From Pokkaliibacter plantistimulans (lineage in GTDB: Bacteria; Pseudomonadota; Gammaproteobacteria; Pseudomonadales; Balneatricaceae): a stretch of 64,000 nucleotides of DNA. The stretch covers positions 930,001 through 994,000 of the forward strand of contig NZ_CP177354.1 of NCBI RefSeq assembly GCF_046844695.1, given 5' to 3'. Each line of letters begins with the position of its first letter. The stretch's first letter is position 1. Below are positions 52,770 through 61,204 of the stretch, in pieces. The position numbers and the translations under genes were made by a program. Below the pieces are notes generated by a model. The model had not been told where the DNA came from. It worked only from the letters and a program-made list of their open reading frames with translations, and ran no database searches.

Positions 52770-53818
52770 GGATTGCCTCCTTGCAGTAACAGGCGAGCCT
52801 CGGCCGAGGGCGTGACCGTGGTGACGGCATCGGCGCGTGACAGCAGGGCGGGCATACGGGTGCGGTAGATACGTTGCAACATGTCGGGGTCGCTGCCGTT
52901 ATCCAGCGCTTTGGCCAGCGCGATGATATCGGCGGTGTCGACACTGGCACTGGCAACCTCCTCGTTGGCTCGGGCGGTGGCCTGCTGGCGGATGGAGTCT
53001 GCGCTCTGATTGGCCTGTTGCAGACGCTTTTCCGCTGCAGTGTGAGCATCGGCCACCCGTTTGTCGGCCTGCTGACGGGCGGTCAGTACCGCATTGAAGG
53101 CACTGACCGCGTTATCCGGCAGGCTGGCCTGCACATCCACGCGGGTGATTTCAATCCCCAGCCCGGCGCCCTGTTGCTGCAGGCGGGCGAGGCGCTGATT
53201 GATAGCCTGCACCAGATCGCCCCGCAGCTGTTCGCGCCGTTCGGCGGCATTGCTACCTGCGCTCACCAGCTCCGGGCGGGCCACCAGAATGGTATCCAGA
53301 TCCCGTGAGGCGGCCACGGCTACGGCACTGCGCTCGGCCAGCCGCGACAGGGCGGGCAGCACATGTTCGGCCTGGGTGACGAAAGCGCGGGGCTGAGTGA
53401 TCTGATACGACAGGGTCAGGTCGAGCTGCACCACTCCGGCATCACCGGTCAGCAGATAGCCGGAACCGGCCAGGGCATCGCCATCCTCCTCGTAGCTGCT
53501 GGCCCGCTGATCGGCAGCGCGGGCCTGATCGGAGCGCAGCAGCGCGCTGACGTGATAACTCAGCACCTGTTGTGCCGACGGGATCATGACCACCTGTTCA
53601 ATGGGGTTGGGCCAGGCCAGCAGCAGGCCGGAATCCTGCACCCGCTCGATAGCCCCCAGCCGCATGACTACGGCACGATGCTGCGGATCGATCTGGCGGA
53701 TATTGCTGATCAGCCAGCCGCCTGCCGCCAGCAGGGTGGCGCCGTACAGCAACCAGAACAGCACCGTACCGGCCTGCAGCCAGGGGCTGCGACGCTGGGC
53801 GTGTGGCAACTGGCTCAT
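52766..53818 (-). CDS. SPFH/band 7 protein, HflK-like
   Basis: A 350-residue protein with one membrane segment (about 15-38) and an SPFH domain (about 45-240; QIDPQHRAVVMRLGAIERV, WPNPIEQVVMIP), then a charged coiled coil (about 240-285, RQQADKRVADAHTAAEKRL) and a C-terminal tail ending RLLLQGGNP. This is the HflK/HflC layout with the SPFH part in the periplasm. In E. coli HflKC surrounds the FtsH protease. Unlike those, this gene sits in a metal-ATPase cluster, overlapping both neighbours by four bases, so it is more likely a dedicated partner of the pump or of the sister SPFH protein. Function unproven. Confidence 0.85.
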   Translation of the reverse strand: MSQLPHAQRRSPWLQAGTVLFWLLYGATLLAAGGWLISNIRQIDPQHRAVVMRLGAIERVQDSGLLLAWPNPIEQVVMIPSAQQVLSYHVSALLRSDQARAADQRASSYEEDGDALAGSGYLLTGDAGVVQLDLTLSYQITQPRAFVTQAEHVLPALSRLAERSAVAVAASRDLDTILVARPELVSAGSNAAERREQLRGDLVQAINQRLARLQQQGAGLGIEITRVDVQASLPDNAVSAFNAVLTARQQADKRVADAHTAAEKRLQQANQSADSIRQQATARANEEVASASVDTADIIALAKALDNGSDPDMLQRIYRTRMPALLSRADAVTTVTPSAEARLLLQGGNP

Positions 53819-54915
53819 GGGTGTTTACCCTGCGAGCTGGGGGCGGTGGTACTGGCCGTGCCACTCTGGGTGGGCACTGGCTGGGTCAGCACGTTGAAGG
53901 GGGCCGCATCGGTGCGTAGTACCAGACGGGTATTGGGGCTGATCACCTGTTCGAGGGTATCCAGTGAACGTAACTGCTGGTATAGCGCTGGTGCGGCGGC
54001 ATAGGCATCACCGTAAATGCGGGCGGCCTGCAGCTGCGCCTGAGCTTCGATGCGGGCGGCGTCGACGCGGGCATCGGCCTGAATAATACGCGACTGCTTG
54101 TCCGCATCGGCGCGAATCAGCGCTGCCTGACGTTTGCCTTCGGCCGTGCGCTGGGTGGCGATGGTCTCGCGTTCCGCCCGCATGCGGTCGACGGTGGCCG
54201 ACAGGGTGACGGCGGGCAGGGTGAGGGTCTCGATACCAACCTGCTCCACCTGAATGCCATAGATCGCCAGCAGCTGCGGTGCCAGTTGCTGCTGCAGGTT
54301 ACGCTCGAAATTGTCCAGCTGCACCTGCTTGGCATCGGTGTTGATCAGGCTGGCCAGATCGTAGGCGCTGGTGGTGGTCTCCAGTGCCGAGGCAACAAAG
54401 GTGCGGATCTGTTCTGCTGCCTCATCGGGCTGATTCTGCACCGCGCGCAGGTAGCGCTGCACCAGCGTCGGCTCGGTGGCCACATGCCAGTTCACATAGG
54501 CCTGAATCACGATGCGCAGGCCATCACGGGTGCCGACATCCTGCAGACCGCTGGAGGTGGTGCGCAGATGCAGATCGACCGGTTGCACCGCATCAATGGG
54601 CAGTGGCAGTTTCCACGCCAGACCGGGATCCAGCAGCACCCTGACCGGCTTGCCAAAGCGGGTGATGACCGTGGCTTCACCGGCACGGACCTGCACCAGA
54701 CAGGCCGCAGCGACGGCCAGCAGTAACAGCAGCAGGGCCAGCGGCATGCGCCAGGGTAAGCCCTGACTTACCGTGCTGTGATGATGCCCGGTCGGTGAAG
54801 GGGTCTGTGCCGGATGAGCATGGCCTTCGCTGTGCGCATGGACGTGCTCGTGGTGATGGTTGTGTTCATGGTCATGGCTGTGATCGTCGTGACGGTGATC
54901 GGGTGGCAGTCCCAC
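53815..54915 (-). CDS. SPFH/band 7 protein, HflC-like, with histidine-rich N-terminal tail
   Basis: A 366-residue protein. Residues 1-46 contain 17 histidines mixed with Asp and Glu (for example HNHHHEHVHAH), a strong metal-binding tail expected in the cytosol. A membrane segment (about 55-76) is followed by the SPFH domain (about 77-265; AGEATVITRFGKPVRVLLDPGL), a helical region (about 265-320, MRAERETIATQRTAEGKRQA as in HflC) and a Ser/Thr/Pro-rich tail. The His-rich tail is absent from ordinary HflC and parallels the His-rich start of the P-type ATPase two genes later. Role in collecting or sensing metal is inference. Confidence 0.87.
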   Translation of the reverse strand: MGLPPDHRHDDHSHDHEHNHHHEHVHAHSEGHAHPAQTPSPTGHHHSTVSQGLPWRMPLALLLLLLAVAAACLVQVRAGEATVITRFGKPVRVLLDPGLAWKLPLPIDAVQPVDLHLRTTSSGLQDVGTRDGLRIVIQAYVNWHVATEPTLVQRYLRAVQNQPDEAAEQIRTFVASALETTTSAYDLASLINTDAKQVQLDNFERNLQQQLAPQLLAIYGIQVEQVGIETLTLPAVTLSATVDRMRAERETIATQRTAEGKRQAALIRADADKQSRIIQADARVDAARIEAQAQLQAARIYGDAYAAAPALYQQLRSLDTLEQVISPNTRLVLRTDAAPFNVLTQPVPTQSGTASTTAPSSQGKHP

Positions 54916-54974
54916 GGAATAGTCCTCGTCGTACTGATACTGTTCGGCAACGCAGATAGCGGGTCAGCAGCCAC

Positions 54975-57050
54975 TCAGGGGCTGGTATCGCCGCTGCTAT
55001 CGTCGCCTGATTCGCTGCTGGTGTCGGTGCTGTCGGTGGTGGTCGTGCTGTTATCAGCAGGGCCTGATGTGCTGTGACTGGCCGGTGCTTCACTGCCAAA
55101 CCCTGCCGACAGCTCCGGGGTCAGGTTGCGCAGATCAATCATCGGTGTGTGTGCGGCGCTGATGCGGCTATCGATGATCAGCACCTGCTGGGCATTGGGC
55201 AGGGCGCTGGCCAGCTGATGCAGATAGCGCTCCTGTACGAAGGTATGGGGGGCGTTGTCATTGGCCTGCTTCTCGGCGCTGAAGCCAATGCTGTCGGCAT
55301 TGGCCTGCGCTAGCCCTTCATGGGCCTGAGCGCTGGCCTGATCGGTGATGCTGCCGGCTTCCGTCCGGGCCAGATTCAGCAGCTCGGCCTTGTGTCCCTC
55401 GGCCAGTGCAATCAGCGACTGGGCATTGATCTGTGCTGCCTGCACGGCGTGGTAGGCGGCCGCTGCTCCGGCGGGTGGGTGGATGGCTTCCAGCTCGGTG
55501 GCGACGATATGCACGCCGCACGACATGGCATCCAGCTGGCGCTGCATGGCACGGCTGATGTCCTGATCGAGCTGGCTGCGCTGCAGGCCCAGCACATCAT
55601 CCAGCGTGCGGTAGGCAAACTCCTGAATCAGCACCTGATTGGCGCTGTTGCGGATCAGCTGGGGCAGATCGAGGCAGTGGTAGACGCTGGCCAGAGCATC
55701 GGCATCACTGGCACCGATCTGGTAGAGGAAGCGGATATCCATATCCATCACCTGAAAGCTCTGCTGCTGATCATGGCCACTGGCAATCAGCTGGGTCTTC
55801 TCGCCGTCATGGGCGGCGTCCCACAGGCGGTTGGCGCGGGCGGGCGCGGCGCCGTCAGCACTGCTGATGCTGCCCGGCGGCTGGCTGTTAATCACGGCAC
55901 CCAGTTCATGCACGCTGCCGTTATCGACGGTAATCAGTTTGCCCAGTGGCCAGGGCAACAGCAGATGCAGACCGGGCTGCAGTACCGCCACTGGCTGGCC
56001 AAGGCGCTCGTAGACGCCGCGCTGATCAAGACTGAGGCTGTGCAGGCCGCTCAGCAGCCAGCCACACAACAGCATCAGCAGGCTGACCGGCAGCAGACGT
56101 CGGCGGATATAGCCGAGCGCCCAGGACTGCTGCAGATCGACACCCAGTGTCTGTTTGATTTCCTTCTCCAGCCGGGCCATGGGCAGCGGCGGCCAGTCAA
56201 GGCAGTGGGCCAGCAGACTGTGCGCAGCAAAGCGCTGCTCGGCCAGCGGCAAAGGGGGCTGAAAACACTGCCACAGCACCCGCAGTAATAGTTCCACCGC
56301 GATCACTACGGGCAGTAAGCCCAGCAGGTGCTGCAGCCCGTACCAGAGTGTCGGGCTCCAGGCGGCCAGCGGCAGGTTGAGGCAGCACAGCAGTAATACC
56401 AGCAATACACTGCGCACGGCCATGGCCAGTGCAGATGCCTCCGGCCAGTCTGCAGCTGGGCGGCTGATCAAATCTCGTTCCAGCACCAGCAGGGCGGCGG
56501 CGGGCAGCAGCAGTACGGCGACCGACAAAGCCTGCAGCAAGGGCGACACCGCAGCCGGTTGCGCCTGGCCAGCGGCGATCAGCCCGGCCAGCTGCCAGCC
56601 CCGTGCCACCAGTACCAGACTCAGTAATGCCAGCAGGGACAGATGCAGCAAGGGCTGGCGCAGCAGGCGCCGGAGGGTGTCGGGCAGCAGCCGGAAACCA
56701 TCCTGATCGGTAGCCTCGTTGCTGACGTAAGGGTCTTGCAGCAGCGCGGTCAGTAACCGGTGCAGACTGGCGGGTAGGGGCAGCGGGGTCTGATCCGTCG
56801 CCGCACAGCGCTGGCGGCTGCGTTGCCAGGCCAGCAGCAGGCTGGCAAACAGCAACAGCAGACTGGCACTGAGCTGGCACAGCGGCGGCAACCACAGTGA
56901 TGCAGGGGCCAGCAGCAACATGACCACGGCCGTCAGCCACAGCAGCAGCGTCACGCCGCCAAGGCCGAGCAGTGCCAGCAGCAGGTAACGTGCCTGCGCA
57001 GGAGCCTGCTGATAGCGGGGAAGATCTGAGTGAGCGTCGGTGGCAGCCAT
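54975..57050 (-). CDS. Polytopic membrane protein with C-terminal SPFH domain
   Basis: A 691-residue protein, first in the metal-ATPase cluster. About seven hydrophobic segments span residues 20-350 and are followed by an SPFH domain (about 350-560; LDQRGVYERLGQPVAVLQPGLHL, MDMDIRFLYQIG, NQVLIQEFAYRTLDDVLG) and an Ala/Gln-rich helical part, then a Ser/Thr/Asp-rich tail. Seven segments from a cytosolic N-terminus would put the SPFH domain in the periplasm, as in HflK. I know no named family with this fused layout. The start is uncertain: ATG 57050 lacks a good ribosome site; a GTG at 57077 is in frame and would add nine residues. Very leucine-rich. Confidence 0.8.
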   Translation of the reverse strand: MAATDAHSDLPRYQQAPAQARYLLLALLGLGGVTLLLWLTAVVMLLLAPASLWLPPLCQLSASLLLLFASLLLAWQRSRQRCAATDQTPLPLPASLHRLLTALLQDPYVSNEATDQDGFRLLPDTLRRLLRQPLLHLSLLALLSLVLVARGWQLAGLIAAGQAQPAAVSPLLQALSVAVLLLPAAALLVLERDLISRPAADWPEASALAMAVRSVLLVLLLCCLNLPLAAWSPTLWYGLQHLLGLLPVVIAVELLLRVLWQCFQPPLPLAEQRFAAHSLLAHCLDWPPLPMARLEKEIKQTLGVDLQQSWALGYIRRRLLPVSLLMLLCGWLLSGLHSLSLDQRGVYERLGQPVAVLQPGLHLLLPWPLGKLITVDNGSVHELGAVINSQPPGSISSADGAAPARANRLWDAAHDGEKTQLIASGHDQQQSFQVMDMDIRFLYQIGASDADALASVYHCLDLPQLIRNSANQVLIQEFAYRTLDDVLGLQRSQLDQDISRAMQRQLDAMSCGVHIVATELEAIHPPAGAAAAYHAVQAAQINAQSLIALAEGHKAELLNLARTEAGSITDQASAQAHEGLAQANADSIGFSAEKQANDNAPHTFVQERYLHQLASALPNAQQVLIIDSRISAAHTPMIDLRNLTPELSAGFGSEAPASHSTSGPADNSTTTTDSTDTSSESGDDSSGDTSP

Positions 57051-57506
57051 GGTCAGGTATCGGACAGGGTGAAACACAAAACTGCGCTGACAATAGCCTG
57101 ACCTCCGTGAGGGATGTAGAGGTGATGTTATAAAATCACATTTTTATCTCAATCCTTTCTGTATGCATTACATCGCAGATTCGGTGAATAATCCGCGGCG
57201 TTATAGCGCCAGTGTGATGATTCGTTGCCAGCTGATAAATGAGAAAAGCCGATAGCCGCGGCGCTGCGGTCAACGTGAAAAAATATAATTATTTTCACGT
57301 TTTTCCGTCTTTATCATCATCCGTTGCTAATCTGGCGTATTAATGGTGCTGCCATAAGCTGGCAAAAAAATAACTGATTCAGGTCAATGCGAGGTGGGAT
57401 GGGAGTCGGGAAAATTCGTCGCCGTCGCGCCTCAGGGTGTCACTGGATCGCAACCGCTGCCCTCTACGATCTGTTCCGATAGCCTCCACACACATAGGTT
57501 TATTGC
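57051..57506. promoter_or_regulatory. Divergent intergenic region, SPFH cluster / PAS gene
   Basis: A 456-base gene-free region with A+T-rich patches, between the start of the SPFH-ATPase cluster on the minus strand and the PAS gene on the plus strand. It must contain both promoters. The only striking element is the inverted repeat at 57272-57301, listed apart. A possible minus-strand ribosome site CGGAGG (near 57107) lies too far upstream of the chosen start. Confidence 0.45.
57272..57301. promoter_or_regulatory. Perfect 10-bp inverted repeat, operator-like
   Basis: AACGTGAAAA and TTTTCACGTT flank a 10-base A+T spacer, in the gap upstream of the divergent SPFH cluster and PAS gene. Half-site spacing of two helical turns centre to centre suits a dimeric regulator. 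It could instead be a terminator, since TTTTT follows on the plus strand, but no gene ends here. Confidence 0.45.
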
Positions 57507-58031
57507 ATGAAGCAGGCGATATCCCCGATCAACAATGAGATCAAACTGCAGGAAGACGAATTTATCGTCAGCAAGACCGACACACGGGGTGTGATTACCT
57601 ATGTCAATCGGACCTTCATGCGTGTCTCCGGTTTCTCCGAGCCGGAAATGCTTGGCCAGCCACACAATGTGATTCGTCATCCAGAGATGCCGCGCGGGGT
57701 CTTTCGGTTGTTGTGGAAAACCCTGGAGAGCAGGCAGGAGTTTGTCGGGTACGTCAAAAACCTGTGCAAGGACGGCAGCTACTACTGGGTGCTCGCCAAT
57801 ATCACGCTGGATTACAACTCCAACGGCAAGCTGCAGGGTTACTATTCGGCACGTCGCAAACCTCAGGCCCGAGCGCTCAAGGCCGTCCTGCCCCTGTATC
57901 AGGAAATGCTGCGCATCGAAGCCAGCTACGGCAAGAAGGATGGCGCAGAAAAGTCCATGGCCTATTTGCTGGAACATTGCCGCCAGCAAGGCGTGCCCTA
58001 TGACGAGCTGGTCCTCGCGCTGGATCGCTAG
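57507..58031 (+). CDS. PAS-domain protein, Aer/CetB-like redox sensor
   Basis: A 174-residue soluble protein, essentially one PAS domain (about 15-125) of the Aer type: DTRGVITYVNRTFMRVSGF, the Aer-like HNVIRHPEMPRGVF and GYVKNLCKDGSYYWVLANI, which in Aer and CetB surrounds FAD. It has no signalling domain of its own. The gene lies 58 bases before a chemoreceptor that itself has no PAS domain, an arrangement like the two-part Campylobacter energy-taxis receptor CetA/CetB. FAD binding is inferred from the motif. Confidence 0.85.
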   Translation: MKQAISPINNEIKLQEDEFIVSKTDTRGVITYVNRTFMRVSGFSEPEMLGQPHNVIRHPEMPRGVFRLLWKTLESRQEFVGYVKNLCKDGSYYWVLANITLDYNSNGKLQGYYSARRKPQARALKAVLPLYQEMLRIEASYGKKDGAEKSMAYLLEHCRQQGVPYDELVLALDR

Positions 58032-58089
58032 TACCCGGTAAGCCGCTGTTTGTCCTCTTTTGTCTGAACCTCAGGAAGTCGAGGGAGCC

Positions 58090-59592
58090 ATGTCTCAGGA
58101 TTCCAAACCGAACAAACGTGGGCGTAGTTTCGGTAGTCTGTATCTCAAGCATCGCCTGCAGCTGGCCTGCTGGCTGTTTTCGCTGCTGGGGCTGGTGCCT
58201 GCCATTGTGCTGGCCGCCACCGGTCAATGGACGCTGGCGGGCTGGATGCTGATCCCCGCCGTGCTGATCATGGTGCTGTCGGTGCTGCACTATGGCCAGT
58301 CCAACCGGGCTCTGAGTGCCATCGAACAGATGCAGCGGGCGCTGCTGGCCGGCAACAAGGGCACCTTCGGGATGCGTATCAACCAGACCGAGCGTCTGGG
58401 GGAAGTGGGTTTTGTCGCCTGGGAGCTGAATGATTTCCTCGACAAGATCGAGACCTATTTCAAGGAAGTGGACACCTGTTTCCGTCACGTCGCCAATGGC
58501 CGGTTCAACCGCTACGCGCTCTATCGCGGCCTGCCCGGACAGCTGCGGGAGTCCCTGCAGCGCATCAACGAGTCCATCGACAAGATGAAGCGTGGCTCCG
58601 AACTGGTGGCCAGCAACGAGCTGAACTCCGACCTGCACAAGCTCAATATCACCAATCTGATTCAGAACCTGCGACAGAATCAGGCCGATCTCAACGGTAT
58701 CAGCGAAGACATGGAGCGGGTGGAGCAGATCGCTGTTGAGAGTGGTGAAGCCGCCAGTCAGAACCAGAAAACCGTGCGGCAGATGGTGCAGGCACTGCAC
58801 AACATCAACAACACCATTGAGGCGGTGTCCTCGGTGGTCAACCAGCTCGGTCAGGACAGCCATCAGGTGGAGCAGTCACTGTCGATCATCACCGAGATTG
58901 CCGATCAGACCAACCTGCTGGCCCTTAACGCAGCGATTGAAGCTGCCCGTGCCGGTGAACAGGGGCGCGGCTTTGCGGTGGTGGCTGATGAGGTCAAGGC
59001 GCTGTCGAAACGCACCAAGGATGCCGCGGTGGACGTCACCGGTACCATCAGCAGCTTCAGTCAGCGGGTGGATCAGATGGTGACTCAGGCTGCCAACTCG
59101 GCCCGCGAGGCGGGAGAAATCTCCGCCATGGTCAGCCAGTTTGATGTCGAGTTCAGCCGCATGGCGACCTCCGCCGAACAGACCAAAGGCCGCATCAGTT
59201 ACGCCAAGAGCCGCACCTTCGGTGTGCTGGCCAAGGTCGACCACATCATCTTCAAGCAAAACGGCTATCTGACCTTTGATGAGCACCACGACCACAGCGA
59301 GGAAGTGGCCGCGGTATCCAAACATCACACCGAATGCCGTCTGGGGCAGTGGTACTACCAGGGTGTGGGAGCGCAGTTCTTCTCTCATGTGCAGTCGTAC
59401 AAGGCCATCGAAGCCCCCCATGCGGCGGTCCATCAGGCGGTGCAGAAAGCCATTGCACTGCGTAATGAAGACTGGAAATACCAGCCCGAAATCCGCAGGC
59501 AGATTATCAGCCTGATGGGGGACGCCGAGCGCCAGAGCGAGCGCCTGCTGAACCTGATTGATGACGTTATCCGTGAGCGTCACCACGGCTAG
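58090..59592 (+). CDS. Methyl-accepting chemotaxis protein with C-terminal CZB zinc-binding domain
   Basis: A 500-residue receptor. Start ATG 58090 follows GAGGGAG; an in-frame TTG at 58060 is less likely. Two closely spaced membrane segments (about 20-62) leave almost no periplasmic part; a HAMP-like region and the signalling domain follow (tip DQTNLLALNAAIEAARAGEQGRG near residue 275). The last 120 residues form a chemoreceptor zinc-binding domain with a 3His/1Cys pattern: His in KVDHIIFKQ, Cys in HTECRLGQWYY, His in SHVQSY and HAAVHQAV. CZB domains in TlpD and DgcZ sense zinc or oxidants. With the PAS protein upstream it likely forms a bipartite energy- or redox-taxis receptor. Confidence 0.9.
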   Translation: MSQDSKPNKRGRSFGSLYLKHRLQLACWLFSLLGLVPAIVLAATGQWTLAGWMLIPAVLIMVLSVLHYGQSNRALSAIEQMQRALLAGNKGTFGMRINQTERLGEVGFVAWELNDFLDKIETYFKEVDTCFRHVANGRFNRYALYRGLPGQLRESLQRINESIDKMKRGSELVASNELNSDLHKLNITNLIQNLRQNQADLNGISEDMERVEQIAVESGEAASQNQKTVRQMVQALHNINNTIEAVSSVVNQLGQDSHQVEQSLSIITEIADQTNLLALNAAIEAARAGEQGRGFAVVADEVKALSKRTKDAAVDVTGTISSFSQRVDQMVTQAANSAREAGEISAMVSQFDVEFSRMATSAEQTKGRISYAKSRTFGVLAKVDHIIFKQNGYLTFDEHHDHSEEVAAVSKHHTECRLGQWYYQGVGAQFFSHVQSYKAIEAPHAAVHQAVQKAIALRNEDWKYQPEIRRQIISLMGDAERQSERLLNLIDDVIRERHHG

Positions 59593-59604
59593 TGAAGGGG
59601 GCGG

Positions 59605-60093
59605 CTAGTTGAAGCTGATAGCCGCCAGCCCTGCCTGAGCACACTGCTCGTCCTGATCCTCACTGCCTCCGCTCACTCCAATACTGCCGATGACCTGACC
59701 GTGGGTATCGGCAATCGGCAGCCCACCGGCGACCACGGTAATGCCGGGGACATACTGCGCTCCCTGATTACTTTTCACCGCCTCCCTGACCTGTCGGGTC
59801 GACAGACGTAAACCTGCTGCGGTATTGGCCTTCAGCTGGGCCACACCGGTACTGATCGGCAGGGCATCGTCCATGCGGGCAAAGTGCAGCAGCTGCCCCG
59901 CCGCATCATCAATGGCCACCACCATGTGCCAGCCCTGTTTGAGGGCGAAGGCTTCGCAACCTGCGGCAATCTGGCGGGCACTGGCCAGATCCAGCGTGGG
60001 TCGCAGTAACGGCTGGGCACTGCTGGCGCTGCTCCAGATCAGGATGGTGCTGGCGCACAGCACCGTGCGCAGGGAAGAGAGGCGGGCGAACAT
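59605..60093 (-). CDS. Exported GlcG/HbpS-like heme-binding-family protein
   Basis: A 162-residue protein with a signal peptide (about 1-26, ending SSASSAQP) and a GlcG/HbpS (DUF336) domain: LDLASARQIAAGCEAFALKQ, VVAIDDAAGQLLHFARMDDA, and the glycine-rich ending GGLPIADTHGQVIGSIGVSGG. The family includes heme-binding HbpS of Streptomyces and GlcG of glycolate loci; the exported single-domain members have no settled role. Start 60093 is supported by AAGGAG. It is divergent from the LysR gene at 103 bases, so that regulator is its likely controller, and it ends 12 bases from the convergent chemoreceptor. Confidence 0.85.
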   Translation of the reverse strand: MFARLSSLRTVLCASTILIWSSASSAQPLLRPTLDLASARQIAAGCEAFALKQGWHMVVAIDDAAGQLLHFARMDDALPISTGVAQLKANTAAGLRLSTRQVREAVKSNQGAQYVPGITVVAGGLPIADTHGQVIGSIGVSGGSEDQDEQCAQAGLAAISFN

Positions 60094-60196
60094 GGCAAAC
60101 TCCTTCTGAACAGGAAAGAACACGCCGCAGTATTCCAGCTGGGTAAAGGCAGAAAAATGCGCTAGGGTTTTGCACATTGCTAACCCGGAGTTTGGA

Positions 60197-61075
60197 ATGA
60201 TGGACCGTCTGCTAAGTATGGAAGTGTTTGTCGCCGTGGTTGAGCTGGGCAGTCTCAGTGCTGCTGCTGAGCGCTTTGCCCTGTCGGCGCCGATGGTGTC
60301 CAAGCACGTGCGGCATCTGGAGCAGCGTCTGGGTGGGCGGTTATTCAACCGGACGACCCGGCAGCAGAGCCTGACCGCCATGGGGCAGAACTATTACCAG
60401 CGCTGTCTGCTGATTTTGCAGGATATTCGCGCCGCGGAAGCCAGTGCTGCCGAACAGCAGCAGGAGCCGCGCGGGCGGGTGCGTATCAACGCCCCGGTCA
60501 CCTTTGGCAGCTTGGCTCTGACGCCGGTACTGACCGGTTATCTGCAGCGCTATCCGCAGGTCAGCATCGAGCTGGATCTGAACGATCAGCAGCTGGATAT
60601 GACGGCGGTGGGGGCTGATCTGACGGTGCGCATTGGCCGTCTGGCCGATTCCAGCCTGATCGCCCGTTCCCTTCGCCCCTACCAGATGCAGATTGCCGCA
60701 TCGCCAGCCTATCTTGCACGCCATGGTGAGCCACTTACACCCGCTGATCTGGCGCATCATCAGTGCCTTGGTTTCAGTTTCTGGCGTAAAGGGCGGGGCT
60801 GGCAGCTGGGCGGGCAGGCGCAGGAAGAAATCCGCAGCCGCCTGCGCAGCAATCAGGGGCAGGCGCTGAAGACAGCGGCACTGGCAGGGTTTGGCATCGT
60901 CATGCAGCCTGCCATTCTGCTGCAGGACGCCCTCGACAGTGGCCAGTTGCAACCCCTGTTACAGGACTATGTTCCGGCACCGCGGCCGATCAGCCTGCTT
61001 TATCATCAGGACCGCCAGCGTCAGCCGACACTGGCCACCCTGATTGAGTGGATTGTGCAGGCGCTGGCGGACTGA
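60197..61075 (+). CDS. LysR-family transcription regulator
   Basis: A 292-residue LysR regulator: winged helix (about 3-62; FVAVVELGSLSAAAERFALS, LEQRLGGRLFNRTTRQQSLT) and a periplasmic-binding-protein-like effector domain (about 90-290, RGRVRINAPVTFGSLALTPVL, GIGRLA-type core). The sequence is of the common group with FLxRTTR and RVxAP motifs. It probably controls the divergent GlcG/HbpS-like gene through the shared 103-base gap; the inducer is not known. Start 60197 (next ATG 60200 also possible) has GGAG six bases upstream. Confidence 0.93.
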   Translation: MMDRLLSMEVFVAVVELGSLSAAAERFALSAPMVSKHVRHLEQRLGGRLFNRTTRQQSLTAMGQNYYQRCLLILQDIRAAEASAAEQQQEPRGRVRINAPVTFGSLALTPVLTGYLQRYPQVSIELDLNDQQLDMTAVGADLTVRIGRLADSSLIARSLRPYQMQIAASPAYLARHGEPLTPADLAHHQCLGFSFWRKGRGWQLGGQAQEEIRSRLRSNQGQALKTAALAGFGIVMQPAILLQDALDSGQLQPLLQDYVPAPRPISLLYHQDRQRQPTLATLIEWIVQALAD

Positions 61076-61204
61076 GGAGGTATAACTGAGTGCTAATATG
61101 CGTCTTTTTCTTGTAACTTTGCCTTATCGCAGGTTACTTATTCCGCACTCAGATATGGATCAGGCTGGGATATAGCCACCCGTTTTGCTATTGAGGAATA
61201 CAGC

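Noticed and set aside
52766..54915. Canonical hflK-hflC genes serving FtsH
   Set aside because: Canonical hflK/hflC lie with hfq and hflX; here the SPFH genes overlap a metal ATPase gene and carry a His-rich tail, so the symbols were not given.
56197..57093. 298-codon frame overlapping the start of the polytopic SPFH gene, with a GGAGG-like site before a TTG
   Set aside because: Its product is an Arg/Ala/Pro-rich shadow of the leucine-rich gene in another frame and has no recognisable domain.
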